Source of the DNA: an uncultured Sutterella sp.
GTDB taxonomy: Bacteria > Pseudomonadota > Gammaproteobacteria > Burkholderiales > Burkholderiaceae_F
Reading direction: 5' to 3'
NCBI GenBank assembly: GCA_900544255.1
Contig: UQUM01000006.1
Span: forward strand, 1 to 64,000
DNA length: 64,000 bases
Shown here: positions 8,385-16,698 of the stretch, piece after piece
Layout: each line of letters opens with the position of its first letter
Position numbering within the stretch: position 1 is the first letter of the stretch
The notes under the pieces: generated by a model
What the model saw: only the letters and a program-made list of their open reading frames with translations
What the model was told of the DNA's origin: nothing
Database searches by the model: none
Translations under genes and position numbers: made by a program

Positions 8385-10022
8385 ATGAAGAACCGACTTA
8401 TTGTGAATCCGACGACGGATGACTTTCGTGATGCCGTAGCAGCTGAAGTGTTTGTCGATAAGTCGGAATTGATTCACTACACAAACAGCGTCATGAACAC
8501 GCCGCAGAAATTGACGTGTTTCAGCCGTCCCCGCCGTTTTGGAAAAACGTTTGCAGCGCAGATGCTGAAGTCGTACTACACCCGGGGACTTGATTCGAGC
8601 GATGTATTCTCGAATTTGAAGGTGGCGCATCCGACGGAAGTTGATGAGGTACGTCGGGAGCGAAAGCGGACGCTGTTCAAAAAGTATCAAAATCAGTGTG
8701 ACGTGATTCTGTGGGACATGGTGTGGTTTTTGTCCGATGCCAGGGTGGACGGGCAGCCTGAATGTGTCCTGGAAAAATTGAGGGATCTGACGTTTAAAGA
8801 GCTGAAGGTGGTATTCCCGGAGGAGTTTGACGACTCCATAACGGGAATGGCACCGCAATTGATGTCGATTGCTCTAAAAACCGGACGGAAGTTTTTCATC
8901 ATTATTGATGAGTGGGATGCCATTTTCCGTGAAGCCATGTGCAGTGACGCGCTGAAGGATGCGTACCTCAACTTACTTCGGGGGCTCTTTAAGGGAAATT
9001 ATGTTTCTGCTTTTATTTCAGGAGCTTATCTTACCGGCATTCTTCCTATTAAAAAATACGGCACGCAGTCGGCGTTGACGGACTTCAACGAATTTACGAT
9101 GCTGGCGCCGTACACGTTGGCACCCTTTGTAGGATTTACCGAAGACGAAGCTGTGACCCTCTGCCGAAACCGTGGTATTGACCTCGGAAAAATGCGGCAG
9201 TGGTACGACGGCTATTGTTTTGCCAAGACCGCACATGTCTTTAATCCGAATTCGGTGGTGAAGGCCGTCAACAACGATCAGTTTGACAGTTATTGGACGC
9301 AGACGGCAGCCTTTGAATCCTTGAAACTTTATTTGGACATGGATTTTCAAGGAATTCGCGAAGCGATTGTCGATATGCTGGGGGGCAATCGCTTTGCCGT
9401 CGATAAAGATACGTTTACGAATGATCTTTCGATTGTGAAAAGCCGAAATGACGTGTTCACGGTGTTGGTGCATTTGGGATACCTCGCGTACGACGAAAGT
9501 GACGGCACGGTTGCCATTCCCAACGAAGAAATCCGTCGGGAGTTTGTCCGATCGGTAGAAAACGGCGGTCGTCCTGAACTGGTGAAGGCGATTGAGTTAT
9601 CTGACCGCCTCTTGAAAGCGACGTTGAGGGAAGATGCTCCTGCGGTGGCGGCAATCATTGAAGAACTTCACGATTCGAATACAGCACCGCTTTTCTATAA
9701 CGACGAACAGGCGCTTCGCTCCGTGGTGGTATTGGGGTATTTGGGGGCAGTCGATCACTACCGGCGGTTTGAAGAAATTGATGTCGGACGCGGGCGAATC
9801 GATGTGTTGATGTGGCCGCGGGAGGGGGCGGAACTGCCGCCCGTCATCATCGAACTTAAATGGAACCGGACGGCGGCGAGCGCCGTTGAACAGATTCAGC
9901 GCAGGAACTATCCGGCTGTCGTTGAAAAGTTGGGGCGACACAGGGAGGTTCTTTTGGTCGGCATCAGCTACGACACCGAAACGCGAAAGCACGACTGCAC
10001 CATCGAACGTCTTCACCTCTGA
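8385..10022 (+). CDS. AAA-ATPase-like protein with C-terminal PD-(D/E)XK nuclease-like domain
   Basis: This belongs to the AAA-ATPase_like plus DUF1703 family common in gut bacteria. The N-terminal ATPase has the family P-loop SRPRRFGKTFAAQML and Walker B FFIIIDEWDAI. The C-terminus has IDVLMWPREG followed by PPVIIELKWNRT and a QIQRRNYP helix, the D...ExK...Q layout of a PD-(D/E)XK nuclease fold. The ATG at 8385 is preferred over 8358 because AAGGGAG lies directly upstream. The function is unknown. The family is patchily distributed and often in many copies, which fits an acquired accessory gene. It is bracketed by two near-identical terminator hairpins. About 545 residues. Confidence 0.85.
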   Translation: MKNRLIVNPTTDDFRDAVAAEVFVDKSELIHYTNSVMNTPQKLTCFSRPRRFGKTFAAQMLKSYYTRGLDSSDVFSNLKVAHPTEVDEVRRERKRTLFKKYQNQCDVILWDMVWFLSDARVDGQPECVLEKLRDLTFKELKVVFPEEFDDSITGMAPQLMSIALKTGRKFFIIIDEWDAIFREAMCSDALKDAYLNLLRGLFKGNYVSAFISGAYLTGILPIKKYGTQSALTDFNEFTMLAPYTLAPFVGFTEDEAVTLCRNRGIDLGKMRQWYDGYCFAKTAHVFNPNSVVKAVNNDQFDSYWTQTAAFESLKLYLDMDFQGIREAIVDMLGGNRFAVDKDTFTNDLSIVKSRNDVFTVLVHLGYLAYDESDGTVAIPNEEIRREFVRSVENGGRPELVKAIELSDRLLKATLREDAPAVAAIIEELHDSNTAPLFYNDEQALRSVVVLGYLGAVDHYRRFEEIDVGRGRIDVLMWPREGAELPPVIIELKWNRTAASAVEQIQRRNYPAVVEKLGRHREVLLVGISYDTETRKHDCTIERLHL

Positions 10023-10025
10023 CGA

Positions 10026-10063
10026 AAAACGCGCCGCAGGAACCAAATTCCCCGGCGCGTTTT
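10026..10063. terminator. Convergent terminator, near copy of the one at 8276
   Basis: AAAACGCGCCG (10026-10036) pairs with CGGCGCGTTTT (10053-10063). It can serve the AAA gene on + and the symporter gene on -. The flanking bases GACGAAAA and the stem-loop match the 8274-8317 element in most positions. Confidence 0.75.
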
Positions 10064-10081
10064 CTAATGGCGTCAAACAGA

Positions 10082-11413
10082 TCAGAGACCGGTGACGACC
10101 ACGACGATGATCATGACGGGCGCAAGAACGCCGATGAAAAGGCGGATGACCTTGAGTACCGCAGGCGACAGCGACTTGACGGTCTGAAGCTGCTTTTCCG
10201 TACTCTTCCACGTCACCCAAGCGGCAACTGCGGTGAAGCCTAAGGCCGCGATCGGCATCCCGATATTGCTCGTGATGTAGTCAAGGAAGTCGAAGACGGT
10301 TTTACCGAAGAGTTTGACGTCGGCCATCGAACCGAAACTCATGCAGCAGAAAAAGCCGATCACCATGGCCGCAATCGTGCCGCCCACGGCCGTCGTGCGG
10401 CGCGACCAGCGCGTGACGTGAGCCATCGTGCCCACCACCGCTTCCAGCATGGAAACCGAACTCGTGATGGCGGCAAAGACGAGACACGCGTAGAAAATGA
10501 CGGCAAAGAAGCGTCCGCCCGGCAGCTGAGAAAAGATGGCGGGCATCGTCACGAAGGTCAGCCCCGGGCCCGCGTTGGGATTTAAACCGAACGCAAAGAC
10601 GGTGGGCATCACCATGAGGCCGCCCAAGAGGGCCGCCATGATGGAAAGGCCCGCCACCCACGCCGTGGACGTGAGAAGGTTCGTTTTCTCGGAGAGGTAA
10701 CCGGCGTAGGTCACCATGACGCCGGCTCCCAAAGAAAGCGAAAAGAAAGCAAACCCCATGGCGTTGAAAATCGACTGCGCCGACACCAAGTCCCAGCGCG
10801 GAAGGAAAAGGTATTCGAGCCCCGCGGCGGCGCCGGGAAGCGTCAGACCGCGCACGATGAGGATGAGCATCAAAATGAGAAGCGTCGGCATCAGGACTTT
10901 GGAGAGACGCTCTAGCCCCTTATTGACGCCTGCGAGAACGATGCAGAGGTTGATGAGGAGAAAGACGAGCTGGTACGCGTAGCTTTCCGGGCCGTTTGAG
11001 ACGAAGTTTCCGAAGTTGGCGTTGAGTTCGGCGGCGTCTTTTGTGAGTCCGAGACCGAGAATCGCGTCCACGAGGTATTTGAGGCACCAGCCGCCTACGC
11101 AGGAATAAAAGCACAGGATGAAAAAGGCCGTGAGCATTCCGACGGCACCGAAAAAGCCCCAACCGCGACCGGCGACGTTGGTGAGGGATCGGATGGCGCC
11201 CGCGCGTCCGGCGCGCCCCACGACGTATTCGGACAAAAGCATCGCCACGCCGCAGGTGAGCGTAAAGACGATGTAGGGAATCATGAAGGCGGCGCCGCCG
11301 TTGGCACCCGACATGTAGGGGAATTTCCAAATGGCGCCGAGGCCGACGGCCGAGCCGGCGCTTGCGAGAATAAAGCCGAGGCGAGAGCCCCAGGACGTGA
11401 GTGACTGTGACAT
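10082..11413 (-). CDS. NSS-family sodium-dependent amino-acid/neurotransmitter-type symporter
   Basis: The multi-spanning protein opens with SWGSRLGFILASAGSAVGLG and IWKFPYMSGANGGAAF, the TM1 sodium/substrate-binding signature of the LeuT/NSS family. About eleven hydrophobic segments follow, as usual for bacterial members. I start at the ATG ending at 11413 (443 residues) because the family begins just before WGSRLGF; the longer frame from a TTG at 11449 adds an unconserved extension. No strong Shine-Dalgarno is visible at either start. Bacterial homologues import amino acids such as tryptophan, tyrosine or leucine with Na+. The gene stands alone, divergent from serC. Confidence 0.88.
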   Translation of the reverse strand: MSQSLTSWGSRLGFILASAGSAVGLGAIWKFPYMSGANGGAAFMIPYIVFTLTCGVAMLLSEYVVGRAGRAGAIRSLTNVAGRGWGFFGAVGMLTAFFILCFYSCVGGWCLKYLVDAILGLGLTKDAAELNANFGNFVSNGPESYAYQLVFLLINLCIVLAGVNKGLERLSKVLMPTLLILMLILIVRGLTLPGAAAGLEYLFLPRWDLVSAQSIFNAMGFAFFSLSLGAGVMVTYAGYLSEKTNLLTSTAWVAGLSIMAALLGGLMVMPTVFAFGLNPNAGPGLTFVTMPAIFSQLPGGRFFAVIFYACLVFAAITSSVSMLEAVVGTMAHVTRWSRRTTAVGGTIAAMVIGFFCCMSFGSMADVKLFGKTVFDFLDYITSNIGMPIAALGFTAVAAWVTWKSTEKQLQTVKSLSPAVLKVIRLFIGVLAPVMIIVVVVTGL

Positions 11414-11677
11414 AAAAAAACGAGAGGAGGTTACGAGAAAACGTCCCAAGGAGCGCGGGAAATTTCAAAAGTTTGTCGCGACGGGCAGGAAAAATCAAAT
11501 TTTTTGGCGAAAACGGCGAAAAAATGCGCGGGGCGTGTCGATAAAACTGAGGGAAACTGCTCAAAGAAAACCGGTCGGTCGGAGGAGCTTTCTTGAAGCG
11601 CCTGTGCGTGGGCTAAACTCCCCCAAAACGGCCGGTGTTCTTGCCGGCGTTGCTGATTTCCGATGAGGAGTTTTTTT

Positions 11678-12757
11678 ATGAATCGTGTGTACAACTTTTC
11701 GGCGGGTCCCGGCGTCCTGCCGTTGCCGGTGTTGGAAGAAGCGGCGGCCAACCTCACGAATTTTGAAGGGCAGGGGTTGAGTATTCTTGAAATGAGTCAC
11801 CGCAGTGCCACGTTCGGTGCGATTCATGAAGAAGCCAAAGCGAACTTGCGGGAACTTCTGGCGGTTCCGGATACGCACGATATTCTCTTTTTGCAGGGGG
11901 GCGGGCACACCCAGTTTGCGATGGTGCCCTTAAATCTTTTGGGAGCAGCTGCGGAAACGACCTACATCGTGAACGGCGTGTGGTCCAAAAAGGCCGCGGC
12001 TGAAGCGAGTAAGTTCTGCCACGTGGACGTCATTACGACGGATTACGGCGTAGGCGTCCCGCCCGAAGACGACGTCAAGGTACCGAACGACGCGGCGTAC
12101 CTTTATTACTGCCAGAACGAAACGGTGAACGGGCTCGAATTCAACTACATTCCGCCCGCGCCCTCCTGTGTGCCGATTGCTTGCGACGTGAGTTCGAACT
12201 TCTTGTCGCGCCCGATTGACTTCAACCGTCATGCCTTGGTGTTTGCCGGCGCACAGAAGAATTTCGGGCCGGCCGGGTTAACGGTGGTCATCGTCAAAAA
12301 GAGTCTCTTGGGACTCGCGGGAGAAACCTGCCCCACGATGCTCAATTACGCCGTGCACGCCAAAGCGGGGTCGCTTTACAACACGCCGCCCGTTTTTGCG
12401 ATTTACATGGCCTGTCTCGTTACCCGGTGGCTCAAAAAAGAAGGCGGTGTGGCTGAAATGGATCGTCGGGCTCGTGAGCGGTCGTCCCTTATTTACGACG
12501 TGATCGACAAGAGTTCGGGGTTTTACATCAACCGTATTGCCCCGGAAGCTCGCAGTCGCATGAACGTGGTGTTCCACTTGGCTGAAGACGCGTTGACCGA
12601 TCTTTTCGTGAAGGAAGCAGCGGACGCCGGGCTCGTCAACTTGAAGGGGCATCGCTTGGCGGGCGGCATCCGCGCTTCGATGTACAACGCGCTTCCGATG
12701 GAAGGCGCCGTGGCGCTTGCGAACTTCATGAAGGTGTTTGCGGCACGGCACGGCTAG
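11678..12757 (+). CDS. serC: Phosphoserine aminotransferase
   Basis: This 359-residue PLP-dependent transaminase converts 3-phosphohydroxypyruvate to phosphoserine in serine synthesis and acts in pyridoxal phosphate synthesis. Diagnostic segments are YNFSAGPGVLP at the N-terminus, GGGHTQFAMVPLNLL and DVSSNFLSRPID, with the PLP lysine in VFAGAQKNFGPAGLT. I start at 11678, where GAGGAG sits 8 bp upstream; the in-frame ATG at 11663 overlaps that ribosome-binding site. It leads the serC-pheA-tyrA operon. Confidence 0.95.
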   Translation: MNRVYNFSAGPGVLPLPVLEEAAANLTNFEGQGLSILEMSHRSATFGAIHEEAKANLRELLAVPDTHDILFLQGGGHTQFAMVPLNLLGAAAETTYIVNGVWSKKAAAEASKFCHVDVITTDYGVGVPPEDDVKVPNDAAYLYYCQNETVNGLEFNYIPPAPSCVPIACDVSSNFLSRPIDFNRHALVFAGAQKNFGPAGLTVVIVKKSLLGLAGETCPTMLNYAVHAKAGSLYNTPPVFAIYMACLVTRWLKKEGGVAEMDRRARERSSLIYDVIDKSSGFYINRIAPEARSRMNVVFHLAEDALTDLFVKEAADAGLVNLKGHRLAGGIRASMYNALPMEGAVALANFMKVFAARHG

Positions 12758-12767
12758 GAGCGAGGCG

Positions 12768-13862
12768 ATGACGACGGAAAACAAGGCGGAGATCGCGCGG
12801 CTTCGTGGTGAAATCGATGCGGTTGACGCGTCGATCGTGGCGGCGTTGGCTCGCCGGGCGCAGCTTGCGTACGAAGTGGGCGTCGCCAAGGGGGGAGCTC
12901 CCGTTTACCGGCCTGAACGCGAACGGCAGGTGATTGACCGCGCCGTGGCGGAAAATCATCGGATCGGCGGCCGGTTACCGGATGAAGTGCTTGCTCACTT
13001 ATATCTGGAAGTGATTTCCGCGTGTCGCTCGCTGGAAGCGCGGCCGAGCGTGGCTTATTTGGGGCCGGAAGGCACGTTTACGGAAATGGCGGTGCTCGCG
13101 CAGTTCGGAAGCAATGTGACGGCCGTGCCGACGGCAACGATTGACGAAGCTTTTCATGCGGCGGAGTCCGGACGCACGGGGTTTGCCGTGGTACCGATCG
13201 AAAACAGCACTCAGGGGATTGTGACAAGGACGGTGGACGTGCTTCTTACGACGCCTCTGTCCATCGTGGGCGAAGTGAGTATTCCCATTCATCACAATCT
13301 TATGAATCAATCGGGGCGCCTGAAAGACATCCGAATCGTTGCCGCACACCCTCAGGCTTTGGCACAGTGCCGTACGTGGCTTGCGCAGCACCTGCCGCAC
13401 GCCGAACTGAAGGCGGCTTCGAGTAACGCCGAAGCCGCGAAGACGGCCTCAACGGATCCGACGTTTGCGGCTGTTGCCGCCGAACGTGCGGCTTCGCTTT
13501 ACGGACTCACGATCGTTGCACCCGGCATTCAGGATGATGCCCGAAACCGCACGCGGTTTTTGGTGCTTGCGCCGCATGCGGGCGAAACGCCGACGGGGTG
13601 CGACAAGACGAGTCTTGTGTTTTCCGTGCCGAACCGAGCTGGGCAGCTTTTTATGGCGTTGGAACCCTTGAAGCGCTACGGCGTTTCCATGATGCGTCTC
13701 GAGAGTCGTCCGGCGAGAAACGGCGCCTGGGACTACAACTTCTTCATGGATGTGGAAGGGCACGTGAAGGACGAGAATGTCGCGGCGGCGCTCTCCGAAC
13801 TGAAGAGCGAAACGAGTTACCTGAAGTTCCTGGGATCCTACCCGCGGGCCTCGGAAAAGTAA
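12768..13862 (+). CDS. pheA: Bifunctional chorismate mutase / prephenate dehydratase
   Basis: The 364-residue P-protein has an N-terminal AroQ chorismate mutase (LRGEIDAVDASIVAALARRA, about 10-85), a prephenate dehydratase domain (VAYLGPEGTFTEMAV, then VVPIENSTQGIVTRTVD) and a C-terminal ACT domain (TSLVFSVPNRAGQLF, ESRPARNGAWDYNFF) that normally mediates phenylalanine inhibition. The start at 12768 is set by AGGAGCGAGG directly after the serC stop, only 10 bp away. It commits chorismate to phenylalanine. Confidence 0.95.
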   Translation: MTTENKAEIARLRGEIDAVDASIVAALARRAQLAYEVGVAKGGAPVYRPERERQVIDRAVAENHRIGGRLPDEVLAHLYLEVISACRSLEARPSVAYLGPEGTFTEMAVLAQFGSNVTAVPTATIDEAFHAAESGRTGFAVVPIENSTQGIVTRTVDVLLTTPLSIVGEVSIPIHHNLMNQSGRLKDIRIVAAHPQALAQCRTWLAQHLPHAELKAASSNAEAAKTASTDPTFAAVAAERAASLYGLTIVAPGIQDDARNRTRFLVLAPHAGETPTGCDKTSLVFSVPNRAGQLFMALEPLKRYGVSMMRLESRPARNGAWDYNFFMDVEGHVKDENVAAALSELKSETSYLKFLGSYPRASEK

Positions 13863-13881
13863 GAAAAGCAGGACAGAAACG

Positions 13882-14751
13882 ATGCGTTTGGCATTGATCG
13901 GAACGGGGTTGATCGGCGGCTCGGCCGCCTGGGCGATGAAACAGGCCGGTATTTTCACCGCGGTGACGGCGTGCGACCTTTCGGCATCGGCGTTGGAAAA
14001 AGCGCTGGTGATGGGGATTGCAGATCGGACGGAAACGTCGGTAGCGGCGGCCGTCGCGGACGCCGACGCCGTGATGGTCGCGGTTCCCGTGCTTGCCATG
14101 AAGTCGGTGTTTGCCGAAGTGGCTCGTAATGCAAAGACGGGAACCTTGATTACCGATGTCGGTTCCGTGCGGGGACGCGTCATTGATGACGCCCGACAAG
14201 TGCTCGGCACGCATTTCGCGGATTACGCACCGGTGCATCCGATCGCGGGGGGAGAAATGCCCGGCGTGGAGTACGCGGACGCTTCGCTTTTTGTGAAGGC
14301 GCGCGCGATTTCAACGCCGGTAGCCGGTATGAATGCGGATGCGGTCGACTTTTGGGAAACGGCGTGGAAGGCAGCGGGAAGCGATATTTACCGCATGACG
14401 CCTGAAGAGCACGACGCGATTTTTGCCGACGTGAGCCATCTGCCGCACGTGTTGGCGTATGCGTTGGTGGATGCGATGGAAAAGTCGCCGCAGGCGGAGG
14501 AAAAATTCAGTTTTGTGGGCGGCGGCTTCCGTGACTTTACGCGAATTGCGGCGTCAAGCCCCGCGATGTGGCGGGACATTTGTTTGGCCAACCGAGACGC
14601 CCTATTGGCGAGCATCACACGGTTTGAAGCGGAACTCTCGGAACTCAAGAGAGCGGTGGCAGAGGGCGACGCTGAAGCGATGACGACGGTTTTCACTCGG
14701 GCCAGCAATCGTCGAAGAACGGTGAAGGTACCGGTAAAGCAAAAGCCATGA
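13882..14751 (+). CDS. tyrA: Prephenate dehydrogenase
   Basis: This 289-residue NAD(P)-dependent enzyme has an N-terminal Rossmann motif LIGTGLIGGSAAWAM and family segments TLITDVGSVRGRV, APVHPIAGGEMPGVEYAD and DVSHLPHVLAYALVDAM. It converts prephenate to 4-hydroxyphenylpyruvate for tyrosine synthesis. It lies 19 bp after pheA, so the operon makes both aromatic branches. No aroA follows, unlike many Burkholderiales; a convergent terminator and ssb come next. Confidence 0.93.
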   Translation: MRLALIGTGLIGGSAAWAMKQAGIFTAVTACDLSASALEKALVMGIADRTETSVAAAVADADAVMVAVPVLAMKSVFAEVARNAKTGTLITDVGSVRGRVIDDARQVLGTHFADYAPVHPIAGGEMPGVEYADASLFVKARAISTPVAGMNADAVDFWETAWKAAGSDIYRMTPEEHDAIFADVSHLPHVLAYALVDAMEKSPQAEEKFSFVGGGFRDFTRIAASSPAMWRDICLANRDALLASITRFEAELSELKRAVAEGDAEAMTTVFTRASNRRRTVKVPVKQKP

Positions 14752-14797
14752 TGCAGTTCAGTTTCTGAGAGCTCCCGACGAAGTCGTCAGTATAAGA

Positions 14798-14834
14798 AAA
14801 CCCCGCTTTCGGTATCAATCCGTTGGCGGGGTTT
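14798..14834. terminator. Convergent terminator between tyrA and ssb
   Basis: AAACCCCGC (14798-14806) pairs with GCGGGGTTT (14826-14834) around a 19-nt loop, between two genes that end toward each other. Confidence 0.7.
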
Positions 14835-14854
14835 GTTCTCAAACGGTTTCGTTT

Positions 14855-15340
14855 TTAGAACGGAACGTCGTCTTCGTTGATGTCGCCCGCAGACTGAGCC
14901 GGGGTCGCCGCAGGCTGCGCCGGAGCCGCATGCTGAGCGGGTGCCGGACGGCGGGGTGATTCAAAGCCGTTGTCTTCGCCGGAAGATTGGTTGGAGCCGC
15001 CGTTGGGACGGCCGCCCAGGAACTGCATCGTTTCCGAAATGATTTCCGTCGCGTAGCGTTCGATTCCGTCTTTGCCCGTGTACTTGCGGGTGCGCAGACG
15101 ACCTTCGATGTAAACGGAGCTGCCCTTATGCAGATAGGTGCTCGCCACTTCAGCCTGGCGGCCGAACATCACCACGCGGTGCCATTCCGTTTCCTCCTGA
15201 AGCTGTCCCTGGCTGTCTTTGTAGCGGCGGGACGTCGCGAGCGTGACGGTGCAGATGGCGGTGTTGCCGTCAGCGGTGTAGCGGATTTCAGGATCACGGC
15301 CGAGGTTGCCGATCAGAATGACCTTATTGATGGAAGCCAT
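14855..15340 (-). CDS. ssb: Single-stranded DNA-binding protein
   Basis: The 161-residue protein has the OB-fold start [19 protein letters not shown] and segments [19 protein letters not shown] and [16 protein letters not shown] Gly/Pro/Gln/Ala-rich linker leads to the acidic tip DINEDDVPF, the tail that recruits replication and repair proteins. It lies 26 bp downstream of the MFS gene, with uvrA divergent beyond; MFS-ssb next to uvrA is a common betaproteobacterial arrangement. Confidence 0.97.
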   Translation of the reverse strand: MASINKVILIGNLGRDPEIRYTADGNTAICTVTLATSRRYKDSQGQLQEETEWHRVVMFGRQAEVASTYLHKGSSVYIEGRLRTRKYTGKDGIERYATEIISETMQFLGGRPNGGSNQSSGEDNGFESPRRPAPAQHAAPAQPAATPAQSAGDINEDDVPF

Positions 15341-15366
15341 AGTAAAAAATCTCTTTCAACCAAATA

Positions 15367-16584
15367 TTAAATGTTCACTGCTTCACCGGTGCGGTGCGTC
15401 TCGGGCACCTTCATGCCGCTCGCGGTGAGAACCCAAACGAGGAGGGATGCAAGGCAGAAAAGGAAAACTGCCTCATGCCCCCAGCTTTCGGAGAGCCAAC
15501 CGCCTAAGGCACCTCCCGCAAAAAGTCCCAGCGACTGCGTGGTGTTGTACACGCCGAGAGCAAGACCTTTGGAGGAGGCGTCCGCCGTGCGGGAAACAAT
15601 CGAGGGAAGCGATGCTTCCAAGATGTTGAATCCGCAGAAAAACGCAAAAAGCAACAACGCAAATCCCACGAGGGACGGCGTTGCCGTTGCGAATACGGCA
15701 AAGACACCGCAGAGAAGGACTACGGCACCGATAAAAAGCGCCTTTATTTTACCTGCGCGTTCTGCGGTTGTGAGTGTCGGCATCAAAATAACGAAGCTCA
15801 GGAGAACGGCCGGCAGGTAAATCATCCAATGTTTGTCGGGGGGAAGGCCGGCTGAGCGCAGTTCGACAGGGATAACGACGAAAAGTGCCATCTGCACGCA
15901 GTGCAGAATAAATATGCCGACGTTCAGACGCAGAAGCTGCGGATTAAAGACCGTCGTCTGCCAAGAAAGCGTTTTTTTGGGTGCGGTGCGTCTGGAAGTC
16001 GGTACGTCGGGAACGACTTTCAAAATGACATAGACCGCGATGAGGGACAGAATGCCGGTGAGCCAAAAGAGTCCCGCTACACCGATGACTTCCGCAAAAA
16101 TCGGTGAGAGAACGAGCGACAAGGCAAAGGTGATGCCGATCGAAGACCCGACGAGAGCCATGGCCTTGGTGAGAACGCGGTCGCGCACGGAATCGGACAA
16201 CATGGCGGTGACGGCGGCCGAAACGGCACCGGCCCCCTGCAGTGCGCGCCCCGCCATCACGGTCCAAACGGAATCCCCGAGCGCGGCGGCGAAACTCCCG
16301 ACCGCAAAGATAAGGAGTCCCGCGGCAATGACGGGTTTACGGCCGAAGCGGTCGCTCGCGGCTCCGAAGGGAATCTGCAGACAGCCTTGGGTAAGTCCGT
16401 AGATGCCGAGCGTGAGCCCCACTGCAAAGGCACTCTCGCCCCCGTCCAAGTGTTCGGCATAGACGGCAAAGACCGGGAGGATCAAAAATAGCCCCAACAT
16501 CCGCAGGGCAAAGATGGAGGAAAGCGCCGCGGCGCTGCGGCGTTCGGTGGGGGTGAAACGGTTGATATCGTCCGGTTCTGACAT
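15367..16584 (-). CDS. MFS transporter (YajR-like subgroup)
   Basis: This 405-residue inner-membrane protein has about twelve TM segments and the MFS loop 2-3 motif GAASDRFGRKPVI. The start (SIFALRMLGLFLILPVFAVY) resembles the YajR drug-transporter subgroup, but the extra C-terminal cytosolic domain of E. coli YajR is absent. It is divergent from uvrA and upstream of ssb. The substrate is unknown. A perfect 14-bp inverted repeat lies 17 bp upstream of its start codon and could be an operator. Confidence 0.85.
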   Translation of the reverse strand: MSEPDDINRFTPTERRSAAALSSIFALRMLGLFLILPVFAVYAEHLDGGESAFAVGLTLGIYGLTQGCLQIPFGAASDRFGRKPVIAAGLLIFAVGSFAAALGDSVWTVMAGRALQGAGAVSAAVTAMLSDSVRDRVLTKAMALVGSSIGITFALSLVLSPIFAEVIGVAGLFWLTGILSLIAVYVILKVVPDVPTSRRTAPKKTLSWQTTVFNPQLLRLNVGIFILHCVQMALFVVIPVELRSAGLPPDKHWMIYLPAVLLSFVILMPTLTTAERAGKIKALFIGAVVLLCGVFAVFATATPSLVGFALLLFAFFCGFNILEASLPSIVSRTADASSKGLALGVYNTTQSLGLFAGGALGGWLSESWGHEAVFLFCLASLLVWVLTASGMKVPETHRTGEAVNI

Positions 16585-16600
16585 GTTGCAAAGAAAAAAT

Positions 16601-16614
16601 TGAGCGCACGCTCA
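16601..16614. promoter_or_regulatory. Inverted-repeat operator candidate in the MFS/uvrA divergent promoter
   Basis: TGAGCG-CA-CGCTCA is a perfect inverted repeat. It overlaps TTGAGC (16600-16605), a possible -35 for uvrA with TATATT at 16625-16630, though the 19-bp spacing is long. The symmetry resembles TetR-family operators. No LexA-type CTGT-N8-ACAG site was seen here. Confidence 0.4.
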
Positions 16615-16698
16615 GAAATCAGGTTATATTAATCCGTTCGATTATTTTCAGCCTTAACGGACCGCGGGAACAACCTTCGCCGCGGCGAAAGACGCATC

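Noticed and set aside
16585..16698. LexA/SOS box upstream of uvrA
   Set aside because: No CTGT-N8-ACAG or close variant was found in the intergenic region.
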